Source: Spirochaetia bacterium (GTDB lineage: Bacteria > Spirochaetota > Spirochaetia > Treponematales > Treponemataceae). Taken from it: a stretch of 64,000 nucleotides of DNA. The translations under genes were made by a program, and so were the position numbers. The notes under the pieces are model-generated. The model was given only the letters and a program-made list of their open reading frames with translations, did no database searches and was not told the origin of the DNA. The DNA lies in the NCBI GenBank assembly GCA_900767955.1, contig CAAGBC010000049.1, positions 40,683-104,682 of the forward strand, given 5' to 3'. Shown piece by piece: positions 7,682 through 16,938 of the stretch. The first letter of the stretch is position 1; each line of letters opens with the position of its first letter.

Positions 7682-10600
7682 TTATTCTGTCCAAACGTCT
7701 TTTACGAATGGCATATCTAAGAGTTGTTGAATTAATTCTTTGTCTGGTTGAACTGTTAATTGCTGATTAGCTTTTACTATATAGTTTCCATTTTGTGTGT
7801 CTATATGAAAATATATATAACAACTACCTGTTTTGGCAAATAAAAATTCTTTTATTGAATTAAGATCTGTTTCAGAGTTAAATGAATTGTCTAATTCAAT
7901 ATGCAATTCCTTAATGGAATGTTGTTTTAACTGTTCTATTGGTTCTATTGAATCAACAAGGAAGGAAGGAGTTTCTCGGCTTCCGTCGACTTTTCCTTTG
8001 AAGCAGTAAACACCGTCTTCTTTTATTTGTGAATATAAAATAGCCCAAGTTTTAGGGAAGAAAGTTAAATCAATTTCTCCGTAAATATCTTGAAGTTTTG
8101 CAAACGCCATTGGTTTATTATCTTTTTTTGTGTAAATAATTCTAAGGCCAGAAATAATTCCCAATATGGTGTAAGTTTTTCCTGAATTGCGTGATTGCCA
8201 AGAATTTTGTCCACTTGATAATAATGCATTTTTTTCAGCTTCGGCTTCTTTTCCTGCTCGTTCAATATTTTGAGAAGTAAGGGAAATTGATGTTTCAATA
8301 ACTTTTCTGTATTCATCAAGAGGATGCCCACTAACATAACAACCAATACAGTCTTTTTCCATGTTTAGTTTTTCACGAGGAGGCATATCTTCTGAAATAC
8401 TAAAGACAAAATCAACGAATGTTTTTTCTTCTGTGTCGCCGAACAAATCACCTTGACCAGATTCTTCGTTAATTTTGATATTTTCTACATATTCAGTTGC
8501 TTGTTCTGCATTTAACAATAATGTTGCGCGATTAAATTTCTTTAATGCGTGATCACTTGTGTCTTCAATTCCCACATTGTCAAAAGCACCAGTTTTAATA
8601 AGAACTTCCACAGCGCCTTTATTTACAGTTCTTAAATCTACACGCTTTAGGAAATCCATAAAACTCTTGAATGGACCATCTTTTTTACGCTTGCTAATAA
8701 TTTCTTCAGCAGCAGCTTCACCCATTCCTTTAATTCCCTGAAGCCCAAAAACGATTCTTCCGTCTACAACATCAAAAACTGAATCTGAACGGTTAATATC
8801 AGGTGGATCAATTTCTATTCCCATGGAACGACCTTCAGCAATGTACTGAGGAAGCTTATCTGTACTAGAAATTTCGTTTGTTAAGTTGGCAGCAATAAAT
8901 TCCGCAGGGAAGTGAGCTTTTAAGTATGCTGTTCTGTAGGCAACAACTGAGTAAGCTGCGGCGTGACTTTTGTTAAATCCGTAACCAGCAAATGGAACCA
9001 TGATTTCAAAAATGTCAGCAGCGTGTTCTTCTGTAAAACCAGATTTAATTGCACCTTCGATAAATTCTTTCTTTTTTCCCAATAGAACTTCTGGTTTTTT
9101 CTTACCCATAGCACGACGAAGCATATCTGCTCCACCAAGAGAAAAGCCTGCAATGCGTTGTGCAACTTGCATAACTTGTTCCTGATAAACCATAACGCCA
9201 TAAGTTTCTTTTAAAATATCTTCAAGACATGGGTCAGGGTAGTGAACAGTTTCTGGCTTCCATTTTCCGTCAATGTAATTAGGAATATAATCAAGAGGAC
9301 CTGGGCGATACAACGCATTCAATGCAACAAGTTCTTCGATACAACGAGGTTTAGCTTGGCGAAGAATTTTTTGCATTCCAGGACTTTCAAACTGGAATAC
9401 GGCAACTGTGTCACCACGACAGAATAAATCAAATGTTTTTTCATCTGATTCATCAACAGTATTAGTGTCAAAATTTTCAAAGCCAGGACGCTTTTTGATA
9501 ATTCGTTCTGCGTATTTTATCAATGTTAATGTTTTTAATCCCAAGTAGTCCATTTTTACAAGACCACATGGTTCAATAATATCCATTGTAAACTGAACAG
9601 CAACTTTTCCTGTTTTAGCATCTTTAAAAACTGGAGCCCAATCTGGAAGTTCTGTTTTTCCAATAACAATACCAGAAGCGTGCAAACCTGTGTTTCTGTT
9701 TACATTTTCAAGCTTTAATGCCAAATCAAATAATTCTTTATAACGAGGGTCTTCCCTGTACTGAATAAGTTGCCCGTTATCTGGATGTTTATCATCTGGA
9801 GGAGTGAATGCATCTTTTAATTTTGCTTTTGGGTTTTCTGGAATTCCTTTTTTTAGCATATTTACTTCTGCTAATGGAATACCTAAAACTCGCCCAACAT
9901 CAGCAATAACTTGTTTTGCTTTTAATGTACCAAATGTAATAATATGCCCAACTTGTGGGTCGCCGTAATGTTCCCTTGTGTACTGAATAACGCTTTGACG
10001 ACCTTCGAAGCACATATCAACGTCAAAATCGGGCATACTAACGCGTTCAGGATTTAAGAATCGTTCAAAAATTAATTTATATCTAAATGGGTCAATGTCG
10101 GTGATTGTCATTGCGTATGCCACAAGAGAACCAGCACCAGAACCACGACCAGGCCCAATAGGAACATCGTGAGTTTTTGACCAGTTGATGAAGTTCCAAA
10201 CTATAAGGAAGTAACCAGCAAATCCCATTTTGAAAATAATATCAAGTTCGTACATTGCTCGGTCTACAATTTCTTGAGTAACGGTTTTATAACGATTGCG
10301 TAAACCTTCTTCTACAAGATGAAGCATGTATGCGTCTTGGCTTACATATTCTTTTGGAATTTTATAAACAGGAAGACAATCTTTTAATTCTTCAGTTTTG
10401 TACTGAGGAATTGTTAAATCACACATATTTGCGATTTTCATTGTGTTGTCTATCATTTCTGGATAATCAGGGAAAAGCATGCGCATTTCATCTTCGGTTT
10501 TCATGTAGAATTGGTCAGATTCAAAGCGCATTCTGTTTGGGTCATCACGAAGTTTTTTTGTTCCAATACAAAGCAAAATATCTTGTGCTACAGCATCTTC

Positions 10601-11314
10601 TTGGCGTGCGTAGTGAATATCGTTTGTGACAACCATCGGAATATTAAATTTTTTTGCAATTTCAATCAGTTTTGGTGCAACTTCTTTTTGAATTGCTAAT
10701 CCGTGGTCTTGTAATTCAATGTAATAATGGTCAGGGCCAAACAGTTTTGCGTATCGCTGAACTAATTCTTCTGCTTTGTCTATATCGCCGTGAAGTAGCA
10801 TTTGTGGTAATTCACCAGCTACACAAGCAGAAAGACAAATTATTCCTTCGTGGTATTTTTCTAGTAATTCCCAGTCAATACGAGGTTTGTAATACATTCC
10901 TTCTGTATATGCTTTTGATGAAAGCCAACAAAGGTTTTTATATCCTTGAACATTTTTTGCAAGAAGAACTAAGTGATAATTATATTTTTTTCTAGTTTTT
11001 CCAGATTCGTCTGATTCTGTGTATGGAGAAGGATTTTGTTCAAATCTGCTTCCTTCTGCAACATAAAATTCCTGACCAACAATTGGATTTATGCCATTTA
11101 AATGACACAATTTTTCAAAATTCAATACACCAAACATATTTCCGTGGTCAGTAATTGCAAGTGCTTTCATGTTTAATTCTTTTGCACGAGCAACAAGAGT
11201 ATCAATTTTTGAAGCTCCGTCTAAAAGAGAATAATCAGTGTGTACATGAAGATGAACGAAATTAGATTCTGGGGTACCTTCTGGTGCGTCGGGAAATTTA
11301 TGATAATCAGCCAT
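7682..11314 (-). CDS. dnaE: DNA polymerase III alpha subunit DnaE
   Basis: Replicative polymerase, 1210 aa, typical DnaE1 length. The PHP domain starts FVHLHVHTDYSLLDGASKID and ITDHGNMFG. The polymerase core contains GPGRGSGAGSLVAYAM, the catalytic PDFDVDMCFEGR and FGTLKAKQVI. Then come GYGFNKSHAAAYSVVAYRTA, helix-hairpin-helix segments near residue 840 and an OB domain near 1000. There is no Shine-Dalgarno; the start coincides with a predicted leaderless transcript. It is followed by yggT and recG on the same strand. Confidence 0.98.
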   Translation of the reverse strand: MADYHKFPDAPEGTPESNFVHLHVHTDYSLLDGASKIDTLVARAKELNMKALAITDHGNMFGVLNFEKLCHLNGINPIVGQEFYVAEGSRFEQNPSPYTESDESGKTRKKYNYHLVLLAKNVQGYKNLCWLSSKAYTEGMYYKPRIDWELLEKYHEGIICLSACVAGELPQMLLHGDIDKAEELVQRYAKLFGPDHYYIELQDHGLAIQKEVAPKLIEIAKKFNIPMVVTNDIHYARQEDAVAQDILLCIGTKKLRDDPNRMRFESDQFYMKTEDEMRMLFPDYPEMIDNTMKIANMCDLTIPQYKTEELKDCLPVYKIPKEYVSQDAYMLHLVEEGLRNRYKTVTQEIVDRAMYELDIIFKMGFAGYFLIVWNFINWSKTHDVPIGPGRGSGAGSLVAYAMTITDIDPFRYKLIFERFLNPERVSMPDFDVDMCFEGRQSVIQYTREHYGDPQVGHIITFGTLKAKQVIADVGRVLGIPLAEVNMLKKGIPENPKAKLKDAFTPPDDKHPDNGQLIQYREDPRYKELFDLALKLENVNRNTGLHASGIVIGKTELPDWAPVFKDAKTGKVAVQFTMDIIEPCGLVKMDYLGLKTLTLIKYAERIIKKRPGFENFDTNTVDESDEKTFDLFCRGDTVAVFQFESPGMQKILRQAKPRCIEELVALNALYRPGPLDYIPNYIDGKWKPETVHYPDPCLEDILKETYGVMVYQEQVMQVAQRIAGFSLGGADMLRRAMGKKKPEVLLGKKKEFIEGAIKSGFTEEHAADIFEIMVPFAGYGFNKSHAAAYSVVAYRTAYLKAHFPAEFIAANLTNEISSTDKLPQYIAEGRSMGIEIDPPDINRSDSVFDVVDGRIVFGLQGIKGMGEAAAEEIISKRKKDGPFKSFMDFLKRVDLRTVNKGAVEVLIKTGAFDNVGIEDTSDHALKKFNRATLLLNAEQATEYVENIKINEESGQGDLFGDTEEKTFVDFVFSISEDMPPREKLNMEKDCIGCYVSGHPLDEYRKVIETSISLTSQNIERAGKEAEAEKNALLSSGQNSWQSRNSGKTYTILGIISGLRIIYTKKDNKPMAFAKLQDIYGEIDLTFFPKTWAILYSQIKEDGVYCFKGKVDGSRETPSFLVDSIEPIEQLKQHSIKELHIELDNSFNSETDLNSIKEFLFAKTGSCYIYFHIDTQNGNYIVKANQQLTVQPDKELIQQLLDMPFVKDVWTE

Positions 11315-11320
11315 AATTCA

Positions 11321-11349
11321 ATTTTATATTAAAATATAAACAATAACAA
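11321..11349 (-). promoter_or_regulatory. dnaE promoter predicting a leaderless mRNA
   Basis: Minus strand: TTGTTA (11349-11344), 17-bp spacer, TAAAAT (11326-11321), then six bases TGAATT and the dnaE ATG at 11314. Transcription would start at or within a base of the A of ATG. Confidence 0.6.
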
Positions 11350-11373
11350 TAATTCATTTGAGTAATATAAAAA

Positions 11374-11423
11374 AAAGGCTATCCAATTTGTAATGATAAT
11401 TTTCATCACAGTGGATAGCCTTT
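11374..11423 (-). terminator. rho-independent terminator of the chemoreceptor gene
   Basis: AAAGGCTATCCA (11374-11385) pairs perfectly with TGGATAGCCTTT (11412-11423). Read on the minus strand the stem is followed by a T-run. Confidence 0.8.
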
Positions 11424-11443
11424 CAATGTTTTATATTGAATTA

Positions 11444-13321
11444 TTAATTTTTAAGTTTGAATTTGCTGATTTCATTATGAAGAAGGTCTAGCTGAGCTTT
11501 GTTTTCTTCTGAATGTTCACCAACAATATTAATTGCACTTATGATTTCAGAAACTCCATCAGAAATAGCATTCATAGATTCGTTAGTTTCTTTTGTTGTT
11601 TCACTAAGAACTTTCATTTCTTCAACAATCTGTTCACCGCCAGTCATCATTTCTGCAGCGCTATCTTTTACTTCATTAGTAGATTCGTTGATAGAACGAA
11701 TTCCTTCAAGAACTTGCTGGTTACCTGCAGTTTGTTCAGTCATTGCATTTGAAATAATATTTTCTTGTTCTTTAACTGTTTGAGTCAAATCATAGATAAT
11801 ATCAAATTGCTGCTGAACTTGTTTTGTATTAACTGCAACTTGTGAAATAGATTCAGAAAGTGTTTTAAGATTTTGGTCAATTGCTTTTGCTTGTTTATCT
11901 GACTGTTCTGCAAGTTTACGGATTTCGTCAGCAACAACAGCAAATCCTTTACCTGCATCTCCTGCATGTGCAGATTCAATAGCAGCGTTCATAGCAAGTA
12001 AGTTTGTCTGGCTTGCAATATTTTGAATGATTTTACTTGCTTCAATAAGACCTGCTGATTGACCAATAACTGCTTCAGAAGTTTCTACAGCACTTCTAAC
12101 GCTTCTGCGACCATCATCTGATGCTACTGTCAATTCTTTTACTGTTGCTGTGTTTTTTTCAAGGATTGAAGAAACGCTATTAACATTTGCAACCATTTGT
12201 TCCACAGCAGCAGAAGATTGTGTAACACCTGCAGCCTGATTTTCTACAGCTTGATTCAATCGTTTAATTCTTTCAAGAATTTGTTCTGTAGCAGCACTTG
12301 CTTCTTCAACACCAGCAGATTGATTATTCATGCCGATTTTTACATTATCAATAGTTTGTGTAATTCTTTCTACACATTCTGCACTTGTGTGAAGTTTTTC
12401 TTTTAATTCTTCAGCATTTTGAATTGTAGCATCAGTTGCTTTTTTGAAATCAACAAGAACTTGTCCAGTAGTGTTATAAAGTTTATTAACATGATTACCC
12501 ATTGTTCCAAATTCGTTTCTAGATGTAATTTCAATATCTGTTAAATCAAAGTTGTGTTCTGCTAAAGTGCTAATGTAGTCATCTACAATGTTTAACTGTT
12601 TTTTAATGCGATTTATATTAACAATAACATTTACTAAAACCGCAGCTGAACAGATTAAAAGTGGAGTTAGAAGAATTTCTACGATTTCTGTAATACTATC
12701 TGTTTGCATAATTGTAGGAACAATTGCTGCTCCAATAATTGTAATGATTAAACCAAAAACACAAAGTGTTGTAATTGTAATAAATCTAGTTGCTATAGAA
12801 GATGTTCTGTATTTTTTGTTATATGGAATAAAAGAAACATGTTTTTCTAAGTTTGTACAGAAAATAACATAACCAATTGAAATTAACTGAATTGCAATTC
12901 CTAAGTAAAGCATTGTGATATGCATCATAGGAATTTTTTGATTTAAATTAGAATACTCAATTTCATTTATGCGTGCTTCAATTCCCATTGTGAGTGGCAT
13001 GATAATTGCCATAAAAATTGCTGTAAAATATACAAATTTATCAATTTTTACTAGAAATGTGTTTGTTTCATGAATTGAACTTTCTGTTTGTGTGAAATTT
13101 GATATTTTTGAATTATATAATTTATAAATAACGATTGGAGTTGCTATTGTTAGCAAAATTACCAACATAGAAGGAACATTTAAAATTACAGTTTTAAGTT
13201 CTTCTAGTGTCATAACATTTTCTATTAATGCTAAACTAACAAAAGCAAAAAAAGGTAAAATGTTCATTCCCAATAACACGACTAATGCAATAATCGGTAA
13301 TGTTTTTTTGTCATTTTTCAT
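11444..13321 (-). CDS. methyl-accepting chemotaxis protein with six-TM N-terminus
   Basis: Chemoreceptor of 625 aa that would signal through CheA/CheW to the periplasmic flagella. The N-terminal ~240 residues hold about six hydrophobic segments (from near residues 8-30, 48-67, 90-112, 130-155, 175-200 and 210-232) with short loops and no sizeable periplasmic sensor domain. A linker then leads to a long cytoplasmic coiled coil. The conserved hairpin tip is NIASQTNLLAMNAAIESAHA followed by GKGFAVVADEIRKLAEQS. GAGGAA lies 9 nt before the ATG. It is a single-gene unit closed by a strong terminator. The signal is probably membrane-derived or sensed within the membrane, which is inference. Confidence 0.92.
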   Translation of the reverse strand: MKNDKKTLPIIALVVLLGMNILPFFAFVSLALIENVMTLEELKTVILNVPSMLVILLTIATPIVIYKLYNSKISNFTQTESSIHETNTFLVKIDKFVYFTAIFMAIIMPLTMGIEARINEIEYSNLNQKIPMMHITMLYLGIAIQLISIGYVIFCTNLEKHVSFIPYNKKYRTSSIATRFITITTLCVFGLIITIIGAAIVPTIMQTDSITEIVEILLTPLLICSAAVLVNVIVNINRIKKQLNIVDDYISTLAEHNFDLTDIEITSRNEFGTMGNHVNKLYNTTGQVLVDFKKATDATIQNAEELKEKLHTSAECVERITQTIDNVKIGMNNQSAGVEEASAATEQILERIKRLNQAVENQAAGVTQSSAAVEQMVANVNSVSSILEKNTATVKELTVASDDGRRSVRSAVETSEAVIGQSAGLIEASKIIQNIASQTNLLAMNAAIESAHAGDAGKGFAVVADEIRKLAEQSDKQAKAIDQNLKTLSESISQVAVNTKQVQQQFDIIYDLTQTVKEQENIISNAMTEQTAGNQQVLEGIRSINESTNEVKDSAAEMMTGGEQIVEEMKVLSETTKETNESMNAISDGVSEIISAINIVGEHSEENKAQLDLLHNEISKFKLKN

Positions 13322-13420
13322 AATTATTTATTCCTCATTATTTTAAAATGTAGTTTTATTTAGTATAAATCAGAATTTGAGATTTTCAACTTTTTTATTA
13401 AATTTTGTTATATTTTTTTA

Positions 13421-13580
13421 GGGCAAGGGATTGTAGCAACTGCGAAGCAGGGGGAATAACAATAAGTGCTGTTTTCAGAACTTATTGTTATTCCCCTGAG
13501 CCGCGGTTAGACGGCGAATTGCGAAAAGCCCGGTTTTTGATTAATGAGTGGAAGGAATTAATCAAAAATGACCCCGTAAA
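13421..13580. other. GC-rich structured intergenic element with two long hairpins
   Basis: An unusually GC-rich block in an AT-rich 311-bp gap. Hairpin 1 is a 17-bp perfect stem (13451-13467 with 13480-13496), extended past one mismatch by CTG/CAG around a TTTT loop. Hairpin 2 pairs TTTTTGATTAAT (13534-13545) with ATTAATCAAAAA (13557-13568). Non-palindromic segments flank them (GTAGCAACTGCGAAGCAG, GAGCCGCGGTTAGACGGCG). No convincing reading frame was seen. It could be a dispersed repeat or a structured RNA. Confidence 0.55.
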
Positions 13581-13597
13581 ATAAAAAATATTATATC

Positions 13598-13632
13598 TTT
13601 ATTATTGTTTATTGTTTTGTTATATTACTGTT
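13598..13632 (+). promoter_or_regulatory. promoter of the phosphatase gene, leaderless geometry
   Basis: TATATT (13621-13626) ends six bases before the ATG at 13633. A weak -35 TTTATT (13598-13603) sits 17 bp upstream. No Shine-Dalgarno is present. Confidence 0.4.
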
Positions 13633-14085
13633 ATGACTAAAATTTTATTTGTTTGCCATGGAAACATTTGTCGCTCTCCAATGGCTGAATTTGTAATGAA
13701 AAAAATTGTAAAAGATGCGGGGATGGAAAATGATTTTGTTATCGAATCTGCCGCTGTTAGTTCTGAAGAAATTGGAAATGATGTGCATCCTGGAACTAAG
13801 GAAAAACTTACTCAGATGAATGTTCCTTTTGCAAAGCGTCGTGCAAGAAAAATTACTCCTGCAGATTACGACTATTTTGATTTGCTAATCGGAATGGATG
13901 TTCAAAATCTTTATTATATGGAAAACGCTTGGAATAAAGACCCTAATGATAAAGTTAAGTTGCTTTTGACTTACGCAGGTAAAGATAGAGATATTGCAGA
14001 CCCTTGGTATACTCACAATTTTGATGATACTTATGAAGATATTGTGGAAGGTTGTACTGCGTTATTTAACTCAATTGTAAAATAA
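13633..14085 (+). CDS. low-molecular-weight protein tyrosine phosphatase
   Basis: Cytoplasmic cysteine phosphatase of 150 aa. The P-loop CHGNICRSP (C-x5-R) is at residues ~9-17 and the general-acid motif DPWY is near the C-terminus; both are intact. ATG 13633 is chosen because it immediately precedes the conserved MTKILFVCHGN; the longer reading starts with a TTG. It stands alone, 57 bp before gltX. Substrate unknown; an arsenate-reductase role is less likely given DPWY. Confidence 0.93.
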   Translation: MTKILFVCHGNICRSPMAEFVMKKIVKDAGMENDFVIESAAVSSEEIGNDVHPGTKEKLTQMNVPFAKRRARKITPADYDYFDLLIGMDVQNLYYMENAWNKDPNDKVKLLLTYAGKDRDIADPWYTHNFDDTYEDIVEGCTALFNSIVK

Positions 14086-14142
14086 TGTACTATTTACTAT
14101 AATATACATTAATAGATAGATTTATTAACATGAGGAATTTAT

Positions 14143-15720
14143 ATGTCAGAAAATGAAGTTCGTGTTCGTTATGCTCCATCTCCTACTGGAATGCAGCACA
14201 TTGGTGGAGTTCGTACTGCACTTTTTAATTATTTGTATGCACGTTCAAAAGGCGGAAAATTTATTCTTCGTTTGGAAGATACAGACCGCACTCGTTATGA
14301 TGAAAAATATGTAAAAAATCTTTATGACACTTGTTCTTGGCTTGGCATTGAATGGAATGAAGGCGGAGAAAAGGGTGGAGAATATGGCCCTTATGTTCAG
14401 AGTGAAAGATTTGAATTGTATAAAAAATATGCTTTTGAATTGGTAGAAAAAGGTGAAGCTTATTACTGTTTCTGTGATTCAGAACGCCTTGATAGAATTC
14501 GTAAAATTCAAACTGAAAATAAAATGGCTCCTGGTTATGATAGAAACTGTCGCCATTTAACTCCAGAAGAAGTAAAAGCAAATCTTGACGCTGGAAAACC
14601 TTATGTAATTCGTTTGAAAGTTCCAATGGAAGGTGTTACAAAATTTCATGACCATCTTCTTGGTGATATTGAATGGAAAAACGAAGATATAAGCCCAGAT
14701 CCTGTTTTGTTAAAAACTGACGGATTCCCAACATATCACTTGGCAAATATTGTTGATGATCATTTTATGAAAATCACTCATGTTATGCGCGCTCAGGAAT
14801 GGATTCCTTCTACTCCTTTGCATGTTCAGATGTATCGTGCATTTGGTTGGGAACATCCAGAATTCTGTCACCTTCCAATGGTAAACGGAAAAGACGGACA
14901 GAAACTTTCTAAACGCCATGGTGCAACTTCTGTAAATGAATTTAGAGCAAGAGGATATTTACCACAGGCAATTATTAACTATGTTGCTATGCTTGGTTGT
15001 TCTTATGTTGAAGGTCAGGATATTTATACTCTTGAAGAATTAGCTCAAAACTTTAAGTTGGAACATTTGAATAAATCTCCTGCTGTTTTTGATTATAAAA
15101 AACTTGAATGGTACAACGGTCAGTATATTCGTATGCTTTCTGATGAAGAATTGTACAAAGCTACTTTACCATTTATTACTAAAACAGGAGATGCTGCATT
15201 AGAAATTAATGTTTCTGATGAATTCCCTGCTCCTCATGTAGGCCCTGAATATTCAGGAATTGCTCTTGGTGATGATGGAGAACCTGTTTGTGTTGATACT
15301 TCAATGAATATGAGTAGCGCTGATGTAAAAAAAGCATTGATGGAACTTATGCCATTAATTAAGGAACGCTTAAAGTATCTTACAGAAGCTGCTGAAATGG
15401 TTCACTTCTTGTTTACTGAACCTGCTGTTCCTGCTGCTGATCAAATTATTCCTAAAAAATTAGATTTAGCAAAAACTAAAGAAGTTTTGGAAGCTTCAAA
15501 AGAATTTGTAAAAGCATTACCTAATTTGGATCACGAAGGAAGTGAAGCTTTGGCTCGTGAAATGGCAGAAAAGCTTGGAGTAAAACTTGGTGACTTTATG
15601 ATGCCAATTCGTATGGCTGTAACTGGAAGTAGAGTTTCTCCTCCATTGATGGGTTCAATTTTGATTTTAGGCGTAGAACGTTCTTTGGAAAGAATTGAAC
15701 GCACATTACAAACTTTATAG
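14143..15720 (+). CDS. gltX: glutamyl-tRNA synthetase
   Basis: Class I synthetase charging tRNA-Glu, 525 aa. The HIGH-type motif is APSPTGMQHIGGVRTALFNY at the N-terminus, and the KMSKS-type motif is KLSKRHGATS at ~residues 252-261. The C-terminal third is the helical anticodon-binding domain. GAGG lies about 7 nt before the ATG. A terminator follows at once. Whether it also misacylates tRNA-Gln (needing GatCAB) cannot be told here. Confidence 0.97.
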   Translation: MSENEVRVRYAPSPTGMQHIGGVRTALFNYLYARSKGGKFILRLEDTDRTRYDEKYVKNLYDTCSWLGIEWNEGGEKGGEYGPYVQSERFELYKKYAFELVEKGEAYYCFCDSERLDRIRKIQTENKMAPGYDRNCRHLTPEEVKANLDAGKPYVIRLKVPMEGVTKFHDHLLGDIEWKNEDISPDPVLLKTDGFPTYHLANIVDDHFMKITHVMRAQEWIPSTPLHVQMYRAFGWEHPEFCHLPMVNGKDGQKLSKRHGATSVNEFRARGYLPQAIINYVAMLGCSYVEGQDIYTLEELAQNFKLEHLNKSPAVFDYKKLEWYNGQYIRMLSDEELYKATLPFITKTGDAALEINVSDEFPAPHVGPEYSGIALGDDGEPVCVDTSMNMSSADVKKALMELMPLIKERLKYLTEAAEMVHFLFTEPAVPAADQIIPKKLDLAKTKEVLEASKEFVKALPNLDHEGSEALAREMAEKLGVKLGDFMMPIRMAVTGSRVSPPLMGSILILGVERSLERIERTLQTL

Positions 15721-15730
15721 TGAATTAAAG

Positions 15731-15765
15731 GCTTGGTTTTTGTAAAAAGAATCAAGCTTTTTTTT
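15731..15765 (+). terminator. terminator after gltX
   Basis: GCTTG (15731-15735) pairs with CAAGC (15753-15757), with possible inner TTTTT/AAAAA pairing, followed by a run of eight T. Confidence 0.7.
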
Positions 15766-15847
15766 ATAAATTTTTTGAAAAAATTTTTGTAAATTACTTT
15801 TCATAGAATATTAAAATGTGTTAAAAATTAATATAGGAGTTTTTAGT

Positions 15848-16831
15848 ATGGATTTACCTAACAAAAGACCTGATGATATGGCTAGAATTACAACCATTGA
15901 ATTGGCTAACAAATTTATTGATGAACAAGTTGAATTAGTTCGTGAACAAGTAAAAGACAAAAAAGTTTTGCTTGCTCTTTCTGGTGGAGTAGATAGTTCT
16001 GTTGTTGCTGCATTGTTGATTAAAGCAATCGGAAAGCAATTAGTTTGTGTTCATGTTAATCATGGATTAATGCGTAAAGGTGAAAGTGAACAAGTTATAG
16101 AAGTTTTTAAAAATCAACTTGATGCAAATTTGATTTATATTGATGCAACTGATAGATTTTTAGATTTGTTAAAAGATGTTGCTGAACCAGAAAAGAAGCG
16201 TAAAATTATTGGTGGTGAATTTATCAAAGTATTTGATGAAGAAGCTAGCAAATTGGAAGGAATTTCTTTCTTGGCTCAAGGAACAATTTATCCTGATATT
16301 ATCGAAAGTGATGGTGTAAAAGCTCATCATAATGTTGGTGGACTTCCTGAAGATATGCAGTTTGAACTTGTTGAACCTGTGCGTCTTCTTTATAAAGATG
16401 AAGTTCGTGTTGTTGGTGAAGCTCTTGGTTTGCCAAAAGCAATGGTTTATCGTCAGCCATTCCCAGGACCAGGACTTGGAGTTCGTTGTTTAGGTGCAAT
16501 TACTCGTGATAGATTAAACGCTCTTCGTGAAGCTGATGCAATTCTTCGTGAAGAATTTGATAATGCAGGACTTGCTGGTAAAGTTTGGCAGTATTTTATT
16601 TCTGTTCCAGATTTCAAGAGTGTAGGTGTTCGTGATGGAAAACGCTATGAAGGTTGGCCTGCAATTATTAGAGCTGTAAATACAACTGATGCAATGACTG
16701 CAACAATTGAAGAAATTCCATATTCATTGTTGAATAAAATTACAGCAAGAATTACATCTGAAGTAGAAGGAATTAACCGCGTTGTTTACGATTTGACTCC
16801 AAAGCCAATCGGAACAATTGAATGGGAATAA
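15848..16831 (+). CDS. guaA: GMP synthase ATP-pyrophosphatase subunit, no glutaminase domain
   Basis: Converts XMP to GMP using ATP. At 327 aa it holds only the synthetase half of a normal ~515-aa bacterial GuaA: the PP-loop LALSGGVDSSVVAALL at ~residues 40-55, GGLPEDMQFELVEPVRLLY, QPFPGPGLGVR, and the dimerisation end INRVVYDLTPKPIGTIEWE. The N-terminal class I glutamine amidotransferase is absent, and nothing like it lies upstream. Start ATG 15848 has TAGGAG 7 nt before it; a longer in-frame start exists at 15818. It resembles archaeal two-subunit enzymes, so a separate GuaA1 or free ammonia must supply nitrogen. Confidence 0.93.
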   Translation: MDLPNKRPDDMARITTIELANKFIDEQVELVREQVKDKKVLLALSGGVDSSVVAALLIKAIGKQLVCVHVNHGLMRKGESEQVIEVFKNQLDANLIYIDATDRFLDLLKDVAEPEKKRKIIGGEFIKVFDEEASKLEGISFLAQGTIYPDIIESDGVKAHHNVGGLPEDMQFELVEPVRLLYKDEVRVVGEALGLPKAMVYRQPFPGPGLGVRCLGAITRDRLNALREADAILREEFDNAGLAGKVWQYFISVPDFKSVGVRDGKRYEGWPAIIRAVNTTDAMTATIEEIPYSLLNKITARITSEVEGINRVVYDLTPKPIGTIEWE

Positions 16832-16892
16832 AAAATCATAGGTGGAAGTAAGTTTTTTACTTCTGCTTGTGTTTGATAATTTATTAAGATAA

Positions 16893-16924
16893 AAAAAACT
16901 GTCTGTTGCCAGACAGTTTTTTTG
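16893..16924. terminator. bidirectional terminator between guaA and thrS
   Basis: AAAACTGTCTG and CAGACAGTTTT flank a TTGC loop (16906-16909), with A and T runs on either side, between convergent genes. Confidence 0.85.
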
Positions 16925-16938
16925 TTTATGGATGTTAA

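Noticed and set aside
15766..15847. A frameshifted glutaminase domain upstream of guaA
   Set aside because: Only ~80 AT-rich bases separate the gltX terminator from guaA; no amidotransferase residues in any frame.
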